Positions 4,848 to 5,452 of a stretch of 5,452 nucleotides of DNA are shown one piece after another. The notes below the pieces were generated by a model. That model saw only the letters and a list, made by a program, of their open reading frames with translations, made no database searches and was not told the DNA's origin. The stretch's first letter is position 1; every line of letters starts with the position of its first letter. Both the position numbers and the translations under genes were made by a program. Origin of the DNA: an uncultured Ruminococcus sp. (lineage in GTDB: Bacteria; Bacillota; Clostridia; Oscillospirales; Ruminococcaceae); the NCBI GenBank assembly GCA_945835085.1, contig CAMAIG010000136.1, positions 1 to 5,452 on the forward strand, written 5' to 3'.

Positions 4848-4895
4848 GTTGAAAGATACGTGATATTACAGGATTATGGTAATCAGGGAAAATAC

Positions 4896-4901
4896 AGGAG
4901 G
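4896..4901 (+). promoter_or_regulatory. Ribosome binding site of the exported-protein gene
   Basis: A full AGGAGG lies eight bases before the ATG at 4910 and favours that codon over the in-frame ATG at 4925. Confidence 0.85.
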
Positions 4902-4909
4902 TACCAACA

Positions 4910-5452
4910 ATGCAAAAAGGTTTCATGAAAGCAATCGCAATGACCGCCGCCATCATAATGGCGCAGTCCACAGCTGTAGGAGTTTATGCGGCGACCGATT
5001 CCACCACCGCTTCAACTTCTGTATCTGTATCGGATACAGCCACCAATAAGGTTAAATGGAATAATAATGAGGGTTACACCGTTCTTGACAAATGGGGTAA
5101 TGCCTACCCTTATTCTTTCTACTATTATGCAGAGCTGTCCACCAAGAAGGGTAAAGAGGATGTCCTTGATGCCTACGTTTACATCTACAACATTCTCCAC
5201 GAGAACCGCACCCCCAACTCCACCATAACGCTTCATAAGCACAAGATGAACGCTATCGTTATTGACCTTGATATGTCCAAGATTCTCAAAGGCTGTAAGG
5301 ACAAGAACGGTAACATAATTTCATCTGATGATTATGATTACAACGCTCTTTCCATTATAAGAGCTGTTGCATATGATTCCCCAGACCTTTATTATATTTA
5401 TAATTATCTTTCAGACCTCAGAAACGGAACATTACGTTATCCATCGCAGTAT
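4910..5452 (+). CDS. Sec-exported protein, C-terminus outside window; possibly a transglutaminase-like family member
   Basis: The frame stays open from the ATG at 4910 to the window end, giving 181 residues of an incomplete protein. Residues 1-27 are a signal peptide (Lys near the start, an Ala/Ile/Met-rich core, and V-Y-A before Ala28 as a likely signal peptidase I site). There is no lipobox, so the product should be released or held by a later domain. Residues 28-45 are a Ser/Thr/Ala/Val stretch. A Tyr-rich mixed segment follows (about 50-181), including A-Y-D-S-P-D-L-Y-Y-I at 154-163. That segment recalls the D-H-P-E-x-F-W stretch before the catalytic core in clostridial secreted transglutaminase-like proteins; this is a tentative resemblance, since any Cys-His-Asp core would lie beyond the window. 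It is transcribed divergently from the lipoprotein operon and has its own promoter. Confidence 0.8.
   Translation, partial: MQKGFMKAIAMTAAIIMAQSTAVGVYAATDSTTASTSVSVSDTATNKVKWNNNEGYTVLDKWGNAYPYSFYYYAELSTKKGKEDVLDAYVYIYNILHENRTPNSTITLHKHKMNAIVIDLDMSKILKGCKDKNGNIISSDDYDYNALSIIRAVAYDSPDLYYIYNYLSDLRNGTLRYPSQY

Noticed and set aside
5025..5039. 15-base palindrome CTGTATC-G-GATACAG inside the exported-protein gene
   Set aside because: It lies within codons of the Ser/Val/Thr stretch after the signal peptide, where repeated GTATC-type codons make such a match likely by chance.
4986..5242. Short open frames on both strands within the start of the exported-protein gene
   Set aside because: Both are shadows of the frame beginning at 4910, which has AGGAGG, a promoter and a signal peptide.

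Overview
The window reads as chromosomal DNA of a low-to-moderate GC Gram-positive of the class Clostridia, most likely a Ruminococcus-type member of the Oscillospiraceae. The grounds are AGGAGG-type ribosome binding sites before most genes, consensus TTGACA/TATAAT promoters, lipoproteins with long Ser/Thr/Glu linkers, and an ftsQ-ftsZ arrangement with no ftsA between them. The genus is inference; the Clostridia-like character is well supported.

Positions 1-1834 hold cell-division genes on the + strand. The C-terminal end of an FtsQ/DivIB-like protein is followed by an AT-rich leader with a good promoter, a complete ftsZ, a 140-base untranslated stretch rich in inverted repeats, and a strong hairpin terminator. 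That terminator lies between ftsZ and the convergent gene on the - strand (1833-2348), which encodes a small ferritin-like di-metal protein resembling the CotJC/manganese-catalase group. All six expected metal ligands are visible in it.

Positions 2546-4693 hold a compact two-gene - strand transcription unit. It starts at a perfect-consensus promoter (TTGACA, 17 bases, TATAAT) with a leader of about 100 bases. It then encodes two lipoproteins of similar architecture (264 and 358 residues: lipobox, long Ser/Thr/Glu linker, unrecognised globular domain) separated by 20 bases, and ends at a strong intrinsic terminator. Neither globular domain is one I can name.

Positions 4572-4909 are a divergent regulatory region. 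It has the lipoprotein promoter on one strand, two candidate tandem promoters on the other, an imperfect direct repeat (CAACGT..AAACTGC) and a TTCAA-AC-TTGAA palindrome over a -35 box. The + strand gene that follows encodes a Sec-exported protein cut off by the window end. The part visible resembles the N-terminal region of clostridial secreted proteins that carry a transglutaminase-like domain further on, but the diagnostic part is missing.

The division genes are ordinary apart from an unusual FtsZ C-terminal tail. The least explained parts are the structured element after ftsZ and the lipoprotein pair with its shared control region facing another exported protein. There is no sign of a CRISPR array, insertion sequence, tRNA or rRNA.
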